Source of the DNA: Eudorina sp. 2006-703-Eu-15
Lineage: Eukaryota; Chlorophyta; Chlorophyceae; Chlamydomonadales; Volvocaceae
Direction of reading: 5' to 3'
Assembly: GCA_003117195.1 (NCBI GenBank)
Contig: BDSI01000138.1
Location: 62,001 to 126,000, forward strand
Length of the DNA: 64,000 nucleotides
Under the pieces are notes generated by a model. It was not told where the DNA came from. It worked only from the letters and a program-made list of their open reading frames with translations, and did not search any database. Made by a program: the position numbers and the translations under genes. Positions within the stretch are counted from its first letter, which is position 1, and the number at the start of each line of letters is the position of its first letter. Shown here piece after piece: positions 24,011 through 34,679 of this stretch.

Positions 24011-24058
24011 TTACAGACACCAATGGTCGGTCTCGGTCGTCGGCTTGCAGCCGGCCAT
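24011..24058 (-). promoter_or_regulatory. Upstream ORF before gene 4A
   Basis: A 15-codon ORF with ATG at 24058 and TAA at 24011-24013 ends 13 nt before the main gene 4A ATG. A TATA-like TATATTAA lies near 24108-24115, so the uATG may be in the mRNA. In gene 4B a 10-bp insertion changes this frame so that it overlaps the main ATG. Confidence 0.3.
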
Positions 24059-24350
24059 GATCGCAAGAGGAGTAAGGATGCACAGGAACATACACCAGGA
24101 AAGCTTAATATAAATGATTCGCGTCATTATGCCACAATATTGGATTCGTGTCTACCTCTACGCAGCTGATCCTTACAAATGCAACCAACTTCCTAGCACG
24201 TACGGCACGTACGACGACTGTCCCTCCGCGTATCGGCTTGTCCGCAAACACATGATGCGTGACGAAGCATTATTGCGTGGTAATAGTTATTTGGACCGGG
24301 GGCTTGCCCATGATGCGTGCCCATTACGTCGTGGCACGCCGTGGGACGCC

Positions 24351-24468
24351 GTATAACCGTATAACCGCATAACCGTGCATATAGCCGTATATCCGTATAA
24401 CCGTATAACCGCATAACCGTATAACCCTATAACCGTATAACCGTATAACCGTGCGTATAACCTGGAAC
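24351..24468 (+). repeat. TATAACCG-type minisatellite in copy A
   Basis: Imperfect 6-9-bp repeats built on ATAACCGT, with variants such as CATAACCG and CCCTATAACCG. Copy B has one such unit at the same point followed by about 630 bp of unrelated sequence. It resembles a degenerate telomere-like array but is not the algal TTTAGGG or TTTTAGGG repeat. Confidence 0.85.
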
Positions 24469-24860
24469 TTGCGTTGTCTTCCGTCGACACTTCACCGACT
24501 TTAATGTACATGTTCCCACATTCATTTTGGAAATGATTCAAATAAAACTAAAAATAATGAAAAAGGGCGGGTGTGCATCTATTCATTGCTCAAACGGGCA
24601 CTACAGTCCCTCTACCTACAGTCCCGACCCGCGGCTTCAACGTCGCTTCCGTTTACGGGTCCGCACGACGAAACCTAATCAGTAAAAACATTGGGTCAAA
24701 TATTTTTGGTCCGCATTATAAATGTTGTTGTATGTATGACTTGCCTGCCTGCGCTGTCGCTGTCGCTTGTTTTCAAAATGCGAAAGGCACGAAAAGGACG
24801 ATCGCCGCCAACGTGGCAGCCCGCACCCCGGAAGCAAATTTCAGAATAGTTTGTCCCAGC

Positions 24861-24952
24861 GTGTTCGCAAGTCATCGGTGACAGCCGTTGCCTCCTCACC
24901 GCACATTGCAGAAGACGAAACCACGCCATCTTGGCACACCAGACAGGCTACC
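24861..24952 (-). repeat. Dispersed repeat family, copy 2 (twin at about 44395-44485)
   Basis: Minus strand: GCCTGTCTGGTGTGCC, AATGTGCGGTGAGGAGGCAA, CGGCTGTCACCGATGAC. It is a diverged copy of the 19185-19320 repeat. The twin in duplication B reads AACGATGAC at the last block. Confidence 0.65.
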
Positions 24953-25013
24953 CTACTAGTGATAGGAACGGATAGGGCAGAAGCCCATCCTGAGCGGCTG
25001 CGCCTTGCAGCCC

Positions 25014-27310
25014 GATGCTCAACCTCCTCTTGTCCTTGCAGCACGCGAGGAAGGCGCGTCCGTCCCTCCCTGGCGGCGTGCCCCTGTCGGTGCAAAAACG
25101 CTACGGCGGTAGCTAGCCTGTTCCCCAATCTATGTGCAGAAGCGAATGTTTGCAGAGTCAGCCTTGGCACGCACCGTACGGCGGGCCTGTCAGCACAGCG
25201 AATCCAAGCGTCTGATCTCGATTGTACACGTCGTCAGGCAGGCGGGGCCCAGGCTTATTGTCGGGCGCTACATGGTAGGGTTGTTACTCCAGCGCTGCCC
25301 TTCGCTTCTAGCTAAACGCAAGTGTAGTAGGTGAGAGCTGGCAAAGGCTTCTCGAAATGCTGGGACAGTGCTTCGCACCGTATTTAGGGAGTAGGGCCGA
25401 CCATTGTACGACACAGCAAGGCCTTAGAGGAACGGCAACTTGCCAAAAGCATTAGGGGAGATCAGGGGAGGCGCGCTGATATGGACCTTACACTACTGCA
25501 GGAGAGCAAAGACACGCGAGCAACGCGAGCGCTCCGGCACGACGCCAGGCAGCGCCGTCAAAACAGGCCGCGCGCGAGCGGCACCGAACAACAACCCCGT
25601 CTCGCCACGGCGTCGACCGCAGGCCCCGAGACGAGTTGGCCCAACAGGGCGGAAGCAGGGCCAGCGACAAGACAGCCGCAAACCAACCCCTCAACCCCAA
25701 TGCTACCCGGAACGAAAAGCCAGCACAAGGCAAACGCGGCGGGGGAAAACGCGAACAGGGGCACTACAAGCCAAAACATCCGCCGCCGCCAAGGCCGGAC
25801 AACAAAAAAGGGGTGGCCCGCGCTTCCCCGGGCGCCCGGGCGGTGGGCTAGTCCCTTGCCGCCCTGCCTACACCCCCAAAAATCCCCAGGCCGAGGGCTG
25901 GTCCCTTGCCGCCGTACACCCCAAACCCTCCACCCAACGGGGCCCCCCGACATCCCCCAAACGCCCCGGGCGCCGGTGAAGCGGCACCGAGCCTGCTCCC
26001 GCCCGCCGCCAGCCGCGCCATCGTCTTCCGGCGCAGCAGGACTTGCGTCCCGCGGCGCCCAGGGCCGAACTGGTGGGCTTAACAAGGGTGGGTGGGGACG
26101 AGCCGGGTTGTCTCGGCAAATGGGAGGAACAGAGTTACTCACAGCGATGTGAGTGCTCTCTGATGCTCAACCTCCTCTTGTCCTTGCAGCACGCGAGGAA
26201 GGCGCGTCCGTCCCTCCCTGGCGGCGTGCCCCTGTCGGTGCAAAAACGCTACGGCGGTAGCTAGCCTGTTCCCCAATCTATGTGCAGAAGCGAATGTTTG
26301 CAGAGTCAGCCTTGGCACGCACCGTACGGCGGGCCTGTCAGCACAGCGAATCCAAGCGTCTGATCTCGATTGTACACGTCGTCAGGCAGGCGGGGCCCAG
26401 GCTTATTGTCGGGCGCTACATGGTAGGGTTGTTACTCCAGCGCTGCCCTTCGCTTCTAGCTAAACGCAAGTGTAGTAGGTGAGAGCTGGCAAAGGCTTCT
26501 CGAAATGCTGGGACAGTGCTTCGCACCGTATTTAGGGAGTAGGGCCGACCATTGTACGACACAGCAAGGCCTTAGAGGAACGGCAACTTGCCAAAAGCAT
26601 TAGGGGAGATCAGGGGAGGCGCGCTGATATGGACCTTACACTACTGCAGGAGAGCAAAGACACGCGAGCAACGCGAGCGCTCCGGCACGACGCCAGGCAG
26701 CGCCGTCAAAACAGGCCGCGCGCGAGCGGCACCGAACAACAACCCCGTCTCGCCACGGCGTCGACCGCAGGCCCCGAGACGAGTTGGCCCAACAGGGCGG
26801 AAGCAGGGCCAGCGACAAGACAGCCGCAAACCAACCCCTCAACCCCAATGCTACCCGGAACGAAAAGCCAGCACAAGGCAAACGCGGCGGGGGAAAACGC
26901 GAACAGGGGCACTACAAGCCAAAACATCCGCCGCCGCCAAGGCCGGACAACAAAAAAGGGGTGGCCCGCGCTTCCCCGGGCGCCCGGGCGGTGGGCTAGT
27001 CCCTTGCCGCCCTGCCTACACCCCCAAAAATCCCCAGGCCGAGGGCTGGTCCCTTGCCGCCGTACACCCCAAACCCTCCACCCAACGGGGCCCCCCGACA
27101 TCCCCCAAACGCCCCGGGCGCCGGTGAAGCGGCACCGAGCCTGCTCCCCGCCCGCCGCCAGCCGCGCCATCGTCTTCCGGCGCAGCAGGACTTGCGTCCC
27201 GCGGCGCCCAGGGCCGAACTGGTGGGCTTAACAAGGGTGGGTGGGGACGAGCCGGGTTGTCTCGGCAAATGGGAGGAACAGAGTTACTCACAGCGATGTG
27301 AGTGCTCTCT
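25014..27310 (+). repeat. 1148-bp tandem duplication present only in copy A
   Basis: 25014-26161 and 26162-27310 are nearly identical, with one extra C in the second. The joint shares only GA. Copy B has a single copy (about 44547-45690), so this duplication followed the segmental one. Open frames inside are shifted in copy B and are not conserved, so the sequence is probably non-coding repeat DNA. Confidence 0.95.
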
Positions 27311-28250
27311 GAAGTGAAGGCAGAATGCCTGAACGAGAGAGAGCGAGCCGGAAAGCTGCTCAGGGCAGCTGTATGTACGGCTTCCGTAACAAACCTCGCA
27401 AAATCCCTACGGTCGCTTCGCTCCTTCGGGATTAACCGACAGGTTGCACAGGCAGGGCGGGCTGCACTTCACCAAGTTGGCTTCCCTGCCTTACATTGCG
27501 TAACAAGTAACCCTCGCGTTAAAGTCGTCCCACTCCCGACGCCTACTGTTCCGATCCGGCCCTCCTCGGGCACCCAAAGATCCCCTGCCCGGAAAAGAGC
27601 ATCTATCCCCAGCCCGCACATTTACATCCCAGCAGCGTGCAGCGCCGTCCCTATGTCCCACCCCAAGTTCTATGTCTACTGACTGCACGCTGCGGATCCG
27701 GCCGCCGTCCACGCCAGCGACAGGATTGGACCTTTGGAAGGTCAGGTCCCATCCCCAGCCATCCCCCTGTCGGTCGGCCTAGCTCTGCCCTCCTTAAGGC
27801 TGGTCATCAGCCGCTGCCAGACCTCCACAATGATTGCACGCGCCTTAGCGACCTCCGCCGGCGAGGGGACAGACACACGCCTCCCCGGCCATGTGCTGTA
27901 TGTGCGCGTCCGTGGCGCGGCGGATCGCCGCGTGCGTGTCGCCCGACTCTCGCCAGCACTCGATCTATCGCGGTCAGCGCCACCAGGGCAACGACGTCCC
28001 AAATAGACACATACATTGCTGTATCCCCGGTGGGGGGTCGGCCAGCCACACTTTCGCCCGGGTGATGGAATTCCGCATGTATGTGCGTAAACCAGCCATA
28101 ACCTGATCTGGCTTATCACCAGCAGCGGTGATCCACCGCCCCCTGCCTACCTACCACTGCCGCCCGCCACGCACGGGTTCCTCTTACTTTGCCACCCACT
28201 AGTGGTTCGGTCCCACCCCGTCCCTTACTTCCTATCTAGTATGTGAAAGT

Positions 28251-28380
28251 GTCTGTGTGTGTGTACGTGTATCGTTACATATCTGACCAGGCCCGCCGGC
28301 GTTGGCCAAGGGCTGCTAACCCAGCCCTAGCTAACGGAAAGACCGCCGAAGCACTCTCTCCCGGACACGGGGGAGAGGGG
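28251..28380 (-). repeat. (CA)n-tailed repeat module, inverted copy in duplication A
   Basis: Read on the minus strand, this runs from a C-rich hairpin through GTGCTTCGGCGGTCTT-like sequence to a CA tail. It is about 90% matched, in opposite orientation, to 35880-35992, making an inverted pair. Without the later 5.9-kb insertion the pair encloses about 1.6 kb. Confidence 0.8.
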
Positions 28381-28799
28381 CGTAAGGTGCCGTCTGTAAT
28401 TTTGCAGGCCGTATAGGCCGCATATAAATATACTCAGTCACAACTGTGCATCACACGGCCGTGTATGCAGAAACACCCGGATCGCTACGTAGGCTATTAT
28501 TATTATCCGAGGGCGTAGTAGACACGTACGGCGGTCGAATACATCCGCCGGTGCGTGTTGACATGCACTAGGATGGATAGATGCATGGATGTATCCCATC
28601 GTACGTGTTTACACGGCCCGCCGGCTATACCCCTGTGTACACCCGGTGGCAATCGATACACGTTCGTAACCGTGTGCAACCCGAAGGTAGGGCGCCAAAA
28701 GTATTCAATGGAATGTTTCGTTAGGTCGTTATTACAGAGTGGCTAGCTTAGATAGCCTCAGTGTATGTACCGTTAGAGCCTTCAAGGCCTCCTCGCTCC

Positions 28800-29290
28800 T
28801 GTCAGGCCCCAATGAGGTTTCGGCACGGCGAGGGCACTGGTACTGGCACTGGGTTGCTCGCTCAGCCCTGTTTGTCCGCTGCCCTAGCTGAGGAGTCACG
28901 GAGCATAGGCTCGCGAAAGCCTACCACCGGATTCCCTACCTGCAACGGGTCCTGCCCGCGCAAGCGAGACACACCGCCATTGCTGACATTGCTGACAGTA
29001 GCTGTGCTGAATGCCAGGCATCGCCGCGCCGTTCAGGGACGGCGACTGGTCCCTCCTCTTATCCTGTCACGTTACATGACCCGTGGCTGTCTCTATCGCT
29101 CAGAAGCAAGGCAATGAGCTCACGCTTCGGTCTTGGAGAGAAAGAGAACAACGTCGAGCTTCGCTCGCGTTGCCACATAAATAGCAGCCCAAACGACCGT
29201 ACGATCGCCTGCCGTACAACCACCAGTACGTCATAACCAACCAACCTGCTCGGGAACCGCAACGGGACAAAACACCAACGGTGCCTGACA
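28800..29290 (+). repeat. Element unit 1, internally deleted (491 bp)
   Basis: The first 51 bp match the left end of a full unit. The sequence then jumps to GGGTTGCTCGCTCAG, which in full units lies about 440 bp from the right end. This is a typical internal-deletion derivative. Confidence 0.9.
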
Positions 29291-29292
29291 GC

Positions 29293-30918
29293 TGTCAGGC
29301 CCCAATGAGGTTTCGGCACGGCGAGGGCACTGGTACTGGCACTCCCCCCCACAACTGACCAGCAAAGCACCAAGTCAGTTGGCAACGTGTAGGGTGCGAG
29401 CCGTGCACACCTGACCACGCCAACATCCCTCCGGATCCACCAAAGAGAACGTCACGCAAAGCAGCGCACGTGGCATGCAGTGAACACCCGATGTCCAGCA
29501 ATACACACAGAAGCGGAACATAGCAAGGGAAAAGCAAGGAAAGCCAGCCCTGACACAGCGAACAACTAACGGTGCAAATGCATGCAGCTCCTGCGCCTCC
29601 ATCTCCTGCGTTCCCCTGATCCAGACAACCCAGGGTGGCTACCACATCGAAGGTGGAGTCTAAGGCCCAGTCCCCTCCTGCGCCTGCTGAAGGGATCATG
29701 CAGCGGGGAACACCTGACAAACCCGGCAACTCAAGCCCCGCAGCTTTCACTCACAAGCCAAGCGCGCCCACATTGTAGCAGGGAGTTCATGAGCTGCGCT
29801 GCCTCCAGCACCTGCCTCTAGCTTTCGCTGCTACCCCAAGGAAAGTCAGAGCAAGAACGAACGAACGCCCGTGCTGTCACCACACCAAAACGGCAAACCC
29901 TCCCCAACTCCATGCAATGTCTGCTGCAAGGCGACGCCGTATACGAGCACGCCACAGCCAGTCCGGCCCTGTGGACAGTCCCTTCGGACGAGCAACCCCT
30001 TTCGGCGAGACGCGCCCCCCCAGCGCAAAGCCCGGCGAGTTAGCCTGCCTTCAGGGATATCCATAGACCTGAACCTAAACGGAAACCGTCAATTCCTCCT
30101 CAACCAACCTTCTGTCAAGTAGCAGACTTGCGGTGGACCTACGACGCATGTCCTCTCTGACCTGGTCCCGAGACCTTCAACCGAAGCAAAAGGAAACTCG
30201 ATAATCATAATGATTATACCGCATTGCGATCAGGCATGCTGCGCGTTCGCCTGCCATTTCTGCTACCTTCGAGTTCAAACATGTCCAGCCGCCGCCGCCA
30301 TACGAATCTCTTCCAATACACACAGCCACTTACGCAGCATAAAGCACTGACCATGATAAATAGTTGGCTCCTCAGTGCCGAACTAACCAAGGCGGTCGAT
30401 AGCAAGCCGAACCAAGCGATGTCGGATGCCTTCACCACCGAACTCGACAAGCCGAAGCGCCATGGTTGTTCTCTTTCTGGGTTGCTCGCTCAGCCCTGTT
30501 TGTCCGCTGCCCTAGCTGAGGAGTCACGGAGCATAGGCTCGCGAAAGCCTACCACCGGATTCCCTACCTGCAACGGGTCCTGCCCGCGCAAGCGAGACAC
30601 ACCGCCATTGCTGACATTGCTGACAGTAGCTGTGCTGAATGCCAGGCATCGCCGCGCCGTTCAGGGACGGCGACTGGTCCCTCCTCTTATCCTGTCACGT
30701 TACATGACCCGTGGCTGTCTCTATCGCTCAGAAGCAAGGCAATGAGCTCACGCTTCGGTCTTGGAGAGAAAGAGAACAACGTCGAGCTTCGCTCGCGTTG
30801 CCACATAAATAGCAGCCCAAACGACCGTACGATCGCCTGCCGTACAACCACCAGTACGTCATAACCAACCAACCTGCTCGGGAACCGCAACGGGACAAAA
30901 CACCAACGGTGCCTGACA
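29293..30918 (+). repeat. Element unit 2, full length (1626 bp)
   Basis: Complete unit from TGTCAGGC to GCCTGACA. It is preceded and followed by the dinucleotide GC, which with the ends forms an 18-bp palindrome at each joint. Open frames of 70-170 codons exist on both strands but none resembles a transposase. An ATAATCAT/ATGATTAT hairpin lies near 30200. Confidence 0.9.
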
Positions 30919-30920
30919 GC

Positions 30921-32543
30921 TGTCAGGCCCCAATGAGGTTTCGGCACGGCGAGGGCACTGGTACTGGCACTCCCCCCCACAACTGACCAGCAAAGCACCA
31001 AGTCAGTTGGCAACGTGTAGGGTGCGAGCCGTGCACACCTGACCACGCCAACATCCCTCCGGATCCACCAAAGAGAACGTCACGCAAAGCAGCGCACGTG
31101 GCATGCAGTGAACACCCGATGTCCAGCAATACACACAGAAGCGGAACATAGCAAGGGAAAAGCAAGGAAAGCCAGCCCTGACACAGCGAACAACTAACGG
31201 TGCAAATGCATGCAGCTCCTGCGCCTCCATCTCCTGCGTTCCCCTGATCCAGACAACCCAGGGTGGCTACCACATCGAAGGTGGAGTCTAAGGCCCAGTC
31301 CCCTCCTGCGCCTGCTGAAGGGATCATGCAGCGGGGAACACCTGACAAACCCGGCAACTCAAGCCCCGCAGCTTTCACTCACAAGCCAAGCGCGCCCACA
31401 TTGTAGCAGGGAGTTCATGAGCTGCGCTGCCTCCAGCACCTGCCTCTAGCTTTCGCTGCTACCCCAAGGAAAGTCAGAGCAAGAACGAACGAACGCCCGT
31501 GCTGTCACCACACCAAAACGGCAAACCCTCCCCAACTCCATGCAATGTCTGCTGCAAGGCGACGCCGTATACGAGCACGCCACAGCCAGTCCGGCCCTGT
31601 GGACAGTCCCTTCGGACGAGCAACCCCTTTCGGCGAGACGCGCCCCCCCAGCGCAAAGCCCGGCGAGTTAGCCTGCCTTCAGGGATATCCATAGACCTGA
31701 ACCTAAACGGAAACCGTCAATTCCTCCTCAACCAACCTTCTGTCAAGTAGCAGACTTGCGGTGGACCTACGACGCATGTCCTCACTGACCTGGTCCCGAG
31801 ACCTTCAACCGAAGCAAAAGGAAACTCGATAATCATAATGATTATACCGCATTGCGATCAGGCATGCTGCGCGTTCGCCTGCCACTTCTCCTACCTTCGA
31901 ATTCAAACATGTCAAGCCGCCGCCATACGAATCTCTTCCGATACACACAGCCACTTACGCAGCATAAAGCACTGACCATGATAAATAGTTGGCTCCTCAG
32001 TGCCGAACTAACCAAGGCGGTCGATAGCAAGCCGAACCAAGCGATGTCGGATGCCTTCACCACCGAACTCGACAAGCCGAAGCGCCATGGTTGTTCGCTT
32101 TCTGGGTTGCTCGCTCAGCCCTGTTTGTCCGCTGCCCTAGCTGAGGAGTCACGGAGCATAGGCTCGCGAAAGCCTACCACCGGATTCCCTACCTGCAACG
32201 GGTCCTGCCCGCGCAAGCGAGACACACCGCCATTGCTGACATTGCTGACAGTAGCTGTGCTGAATGCCAGGCATCGCCGCGCCGTTCAGGGACGGCGACT
32301 GGTCCCTCCTCTTATCCTGTCACGTTACATGACCCGTGGCTGTCTCTATCGCTCAGAAGCAAGGCAATGAGCTCACGCTTCGGTCTTGGAGAGAAAGAGA
32401 ACAACGTCGAGCTTCGCTCGCGTTGCCACATAAATAGCAGCCCAAACGACCGTACGATCGCCTGCCGTACAACCACCAGTACGTCATAACCAACCAACCT
32501 GCTCGGGAACCGCAACGGGACAAAACACCAACGGTGCCTGACA
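30921..32543 (+). repeat. Element unit 3, full length (1623 bp)
   Basis: Second complete unit, nearly identical to unit 2. Small differences include loss of one CGC in the GCCGCCGCC run near 31915 and one extra TAG just after the unit 4 border. It is joined to unit 4 by GC. Confidence 0.9.
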
Positions 32544-32545
32544 GC

Positions 32546-33631
32546 TGTCAGGCCCCAATGAGGTTTCGGCACGGCGAGGGCACTGGTACTGGCACTCCCC
32601 CCCACAACTGACCAGCAAAGCACCAAGTCAGTAGTTGGCAACGTGTAGGGTGCGAGCCGTGCACACCTGACCACGCCAACATCCCTCCGGATCCACCAAA
32701 GAGAACGTCACGCAAAGCAGCGCACGTGGCATGCAGTGAACACCCGATGTCCAGCAATACACACAGAAGCGGAACATAGCAAGGGAAAAGCAAGGAAAGC
32801 CAGCCCTGACGCAGCGAACAACTAACGGTGCAAATGCATGCAGCTCCTGCGCCTCCATCTCCTGCGTTCCCCTGATCCAGACAACCCAGGGTGGCTACCA
32901 CATCTAAGGTGGAGTCTAAGGCCCAGTCCCCTCCTGCGCCTGCTGAAGGGATCATGCAGCGGGGAACACCTGACAAACCCGGCAACTCAAGCCCCGCAGC
33001 TTTCACTCACAAGCCAAGCGCGCCCACATTGTAGCAGGGAGTTCATGAGCTGCGCTGCCTCCAGCACCTGCCTCTAGCTTTCGCTGCTACCCCAAGGAAA
33101 GTCAGAGCAAGAACGAACGAACGCCCGTGCTGTCACCACACCAAAACGGCAAACCCTCCCCAACTCCATGCAATGTCTGCTGCAAGGCGACGCCGTATAC
33201 GAGCACGCCACAGCCAGTCCGGCCCTGTGGACAGTCCCTTCGGACGAGCAACCCCTTTCGGCGAGACGCGCCCCCCCAGCGCAAAGCCCGGCGAGTTAGC
33301 CTGCCTTCAGGGATATCCATAGACCTGAACCTAAACGGAAACCGTCAATTCCTCCTCAACCAACCTTCTGTCAAGTAGCAGACTTGCGGTGGACCTACGA
33401 CGCATGTCCTCACTGACCTGGTCCCGAGACCTTCAACCGAAGCAAAAGGAAACTCGATAATCATAATGATTATACCGCATTGCGATCAGGCATGCTGCGC
33501 GTTCGCCTGCCACTTCTCCTACCTTCGAATTCAAACATGTCAAGCCGCCGCCATACGAATCTCTTCCGATACACACAGCCACTTACGCAGCATAAAGCAC
33601 TGACCATGATAAATAGTTGGCTCCTCAGTGC
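32546..33631 (+). repeat. Element unit 4, truncated at an inversion joint
   Basis: Matches units 2 and 3 from the left end to CTCCTCAGTGC, then switches abruptly to reverse-complement element sequence. The breakpoint shares only one or two bases. Confidence 0.85.
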
Positions 33632-34081
33632 TGCGGGGCTTGAGTTGCCGGGTTTGTCAGGTGTTCCCCGCTGCATGATCCCTTCAGCAGGCGCAGGAGG
33701 GGACTGGGCCTTAGACTCCACCTTCGATGTGGTAGCCACCCTGGGTTGTCTGGATCAGGGGAACGCAGGAGATGGAGGCGCAGGAGCTGCATGCATTTGC
33801 ACCGTTAGTTGTTCGCTGCGTCAGGGCTGGCTTTCCTTGCTTTTCCCTTGCTATGTTCCGCTTCTGTGTGTATTGCTGGACATCGGGTGTTCACTGCATG
33901 CCACGTGCGCTGCTTTGCGTGACGTTCTCTTTGGTGGATCCGGATGGATGTTGGCGTGGTCAGGTGTGCACGGCTCGCACCCTACACGTTGCCAACTGAC
34001 TTGGTGCTTTGCTGGTCAGTTGTGGGGGGGAGTGCCAGTACCAGTGCCCTCGCCGTGCCGAAACCTCATTGGGGCCTGACA
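33632..34081 (-). repeat. Element unit 5, inverted left part
   Basis: Reverse complement of the first 450 bp of a unit, ending in GCCTGACA. It is joined by GC to a further inverted unit. Open frames here are mirror images of those in units 2 and 3. Confidence 0.85.
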
Positions 34082-34083
34082 GC

Positions 34084-34675
34084 TGTCAGGCACCGTTGGT
34101 GTTTTGTCCCGTTGCGGTTCCCGAGCAGGTTGGTTGGTTATGACGTACTGGTGGTTGTACGGCAGGCGATCGTACGGTCGTTTGGGCTGCTATTTATGTG
34201 GCAACGCGAGCGAAGCTCGAGGTTGTTCTCTTTCTCTCCAAGACCGAAGCGTGAGCTCATTGCCTTGCTTCTGAGCGATAGAGACAGCCACGGGTCATGT
34301 AACGTGACAGGATAAGAGGAGGGACCAGTCGCCGTCCCTGAACGGCGCGGCGATGCCTGGCATTCAGCACAGCTACTGTCAGCAATGTCAGCAATGGCGG
34401 TGTGTCTCGCTTGCGCGGGCAGGACCCGTTGCAGGTAGGGAATCCGGTGGTAGGCTTTCGCGAGCCTATGCTCCGTGACTCCTCAGCTAGGGCAGCGGAC
34501 AAACAGGGCTGAGCGAGCAACCCAGAAAGAGAACAACCTCGAGCTTCGCTCGCGTTGCCACATAAATAGCAGCCCAAACGACCGTACGATCGCCTGCCGT
34601 ACAACCACCAGTACGTCATAACCAACCAACCTGCTCGGGAACCGCAACGGGACAAAACACCAACGGTGCCTGACA
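34084..34675. repeat. Element unit 6: inverted right part switching back to forward right end
   Basis: 34084-34523 is the inverted right-hand part of a unit. At AGAAAGAGAACAAC (34524-34537), a sequence the unit carries in both orientations, it flips back to the forward right end, which closes the insertion with GCCTGACA. Recombination at that internal inverted repeat explains the flip. Confidence 0.8.
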
Positions 34676-34679
34676 CTCC

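Larger units (their letters stand above)
28800..34675. mobile_element. Composite DNA-transposon-like insertion with 8-bp inverted ends and CTCC target duplication
   Basis: The insertion starts TGTCAGGC and ends GCCTGACA, a perfect 8-bp inverted pair. It is flanked by CTCC at 28796-28799 and 34676-34679. Copy B of the segmental duplication has a single CTCC at the matching place (47175-47178) with continuous flanks, so borders and target duplication are read directly. Inside are several copies of an approximately 1.63-kb unit, two full and the rest partial, some inverted. I see no transposase motif in any unit, so the element looks non-autonomous. A 4-bp target duplication alone does not fix the superfamily. 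Confidence 0.9.

Noticed and set aside
25440..26152. Overlapping plus-strand frames including DLTLLQES, like a LINE endonuclease start
   Set aside because: The frame is shifted in copy B, and none of the following endonuclease motifs appears. The short resemblance is probably chance.
30224..30745. Frames of 70-173 codons inside the 1.63-kb element
   Set aside because: No transposase signature. Frames differ between units and between full and deleted copies. The element is better read as non-autonomous.
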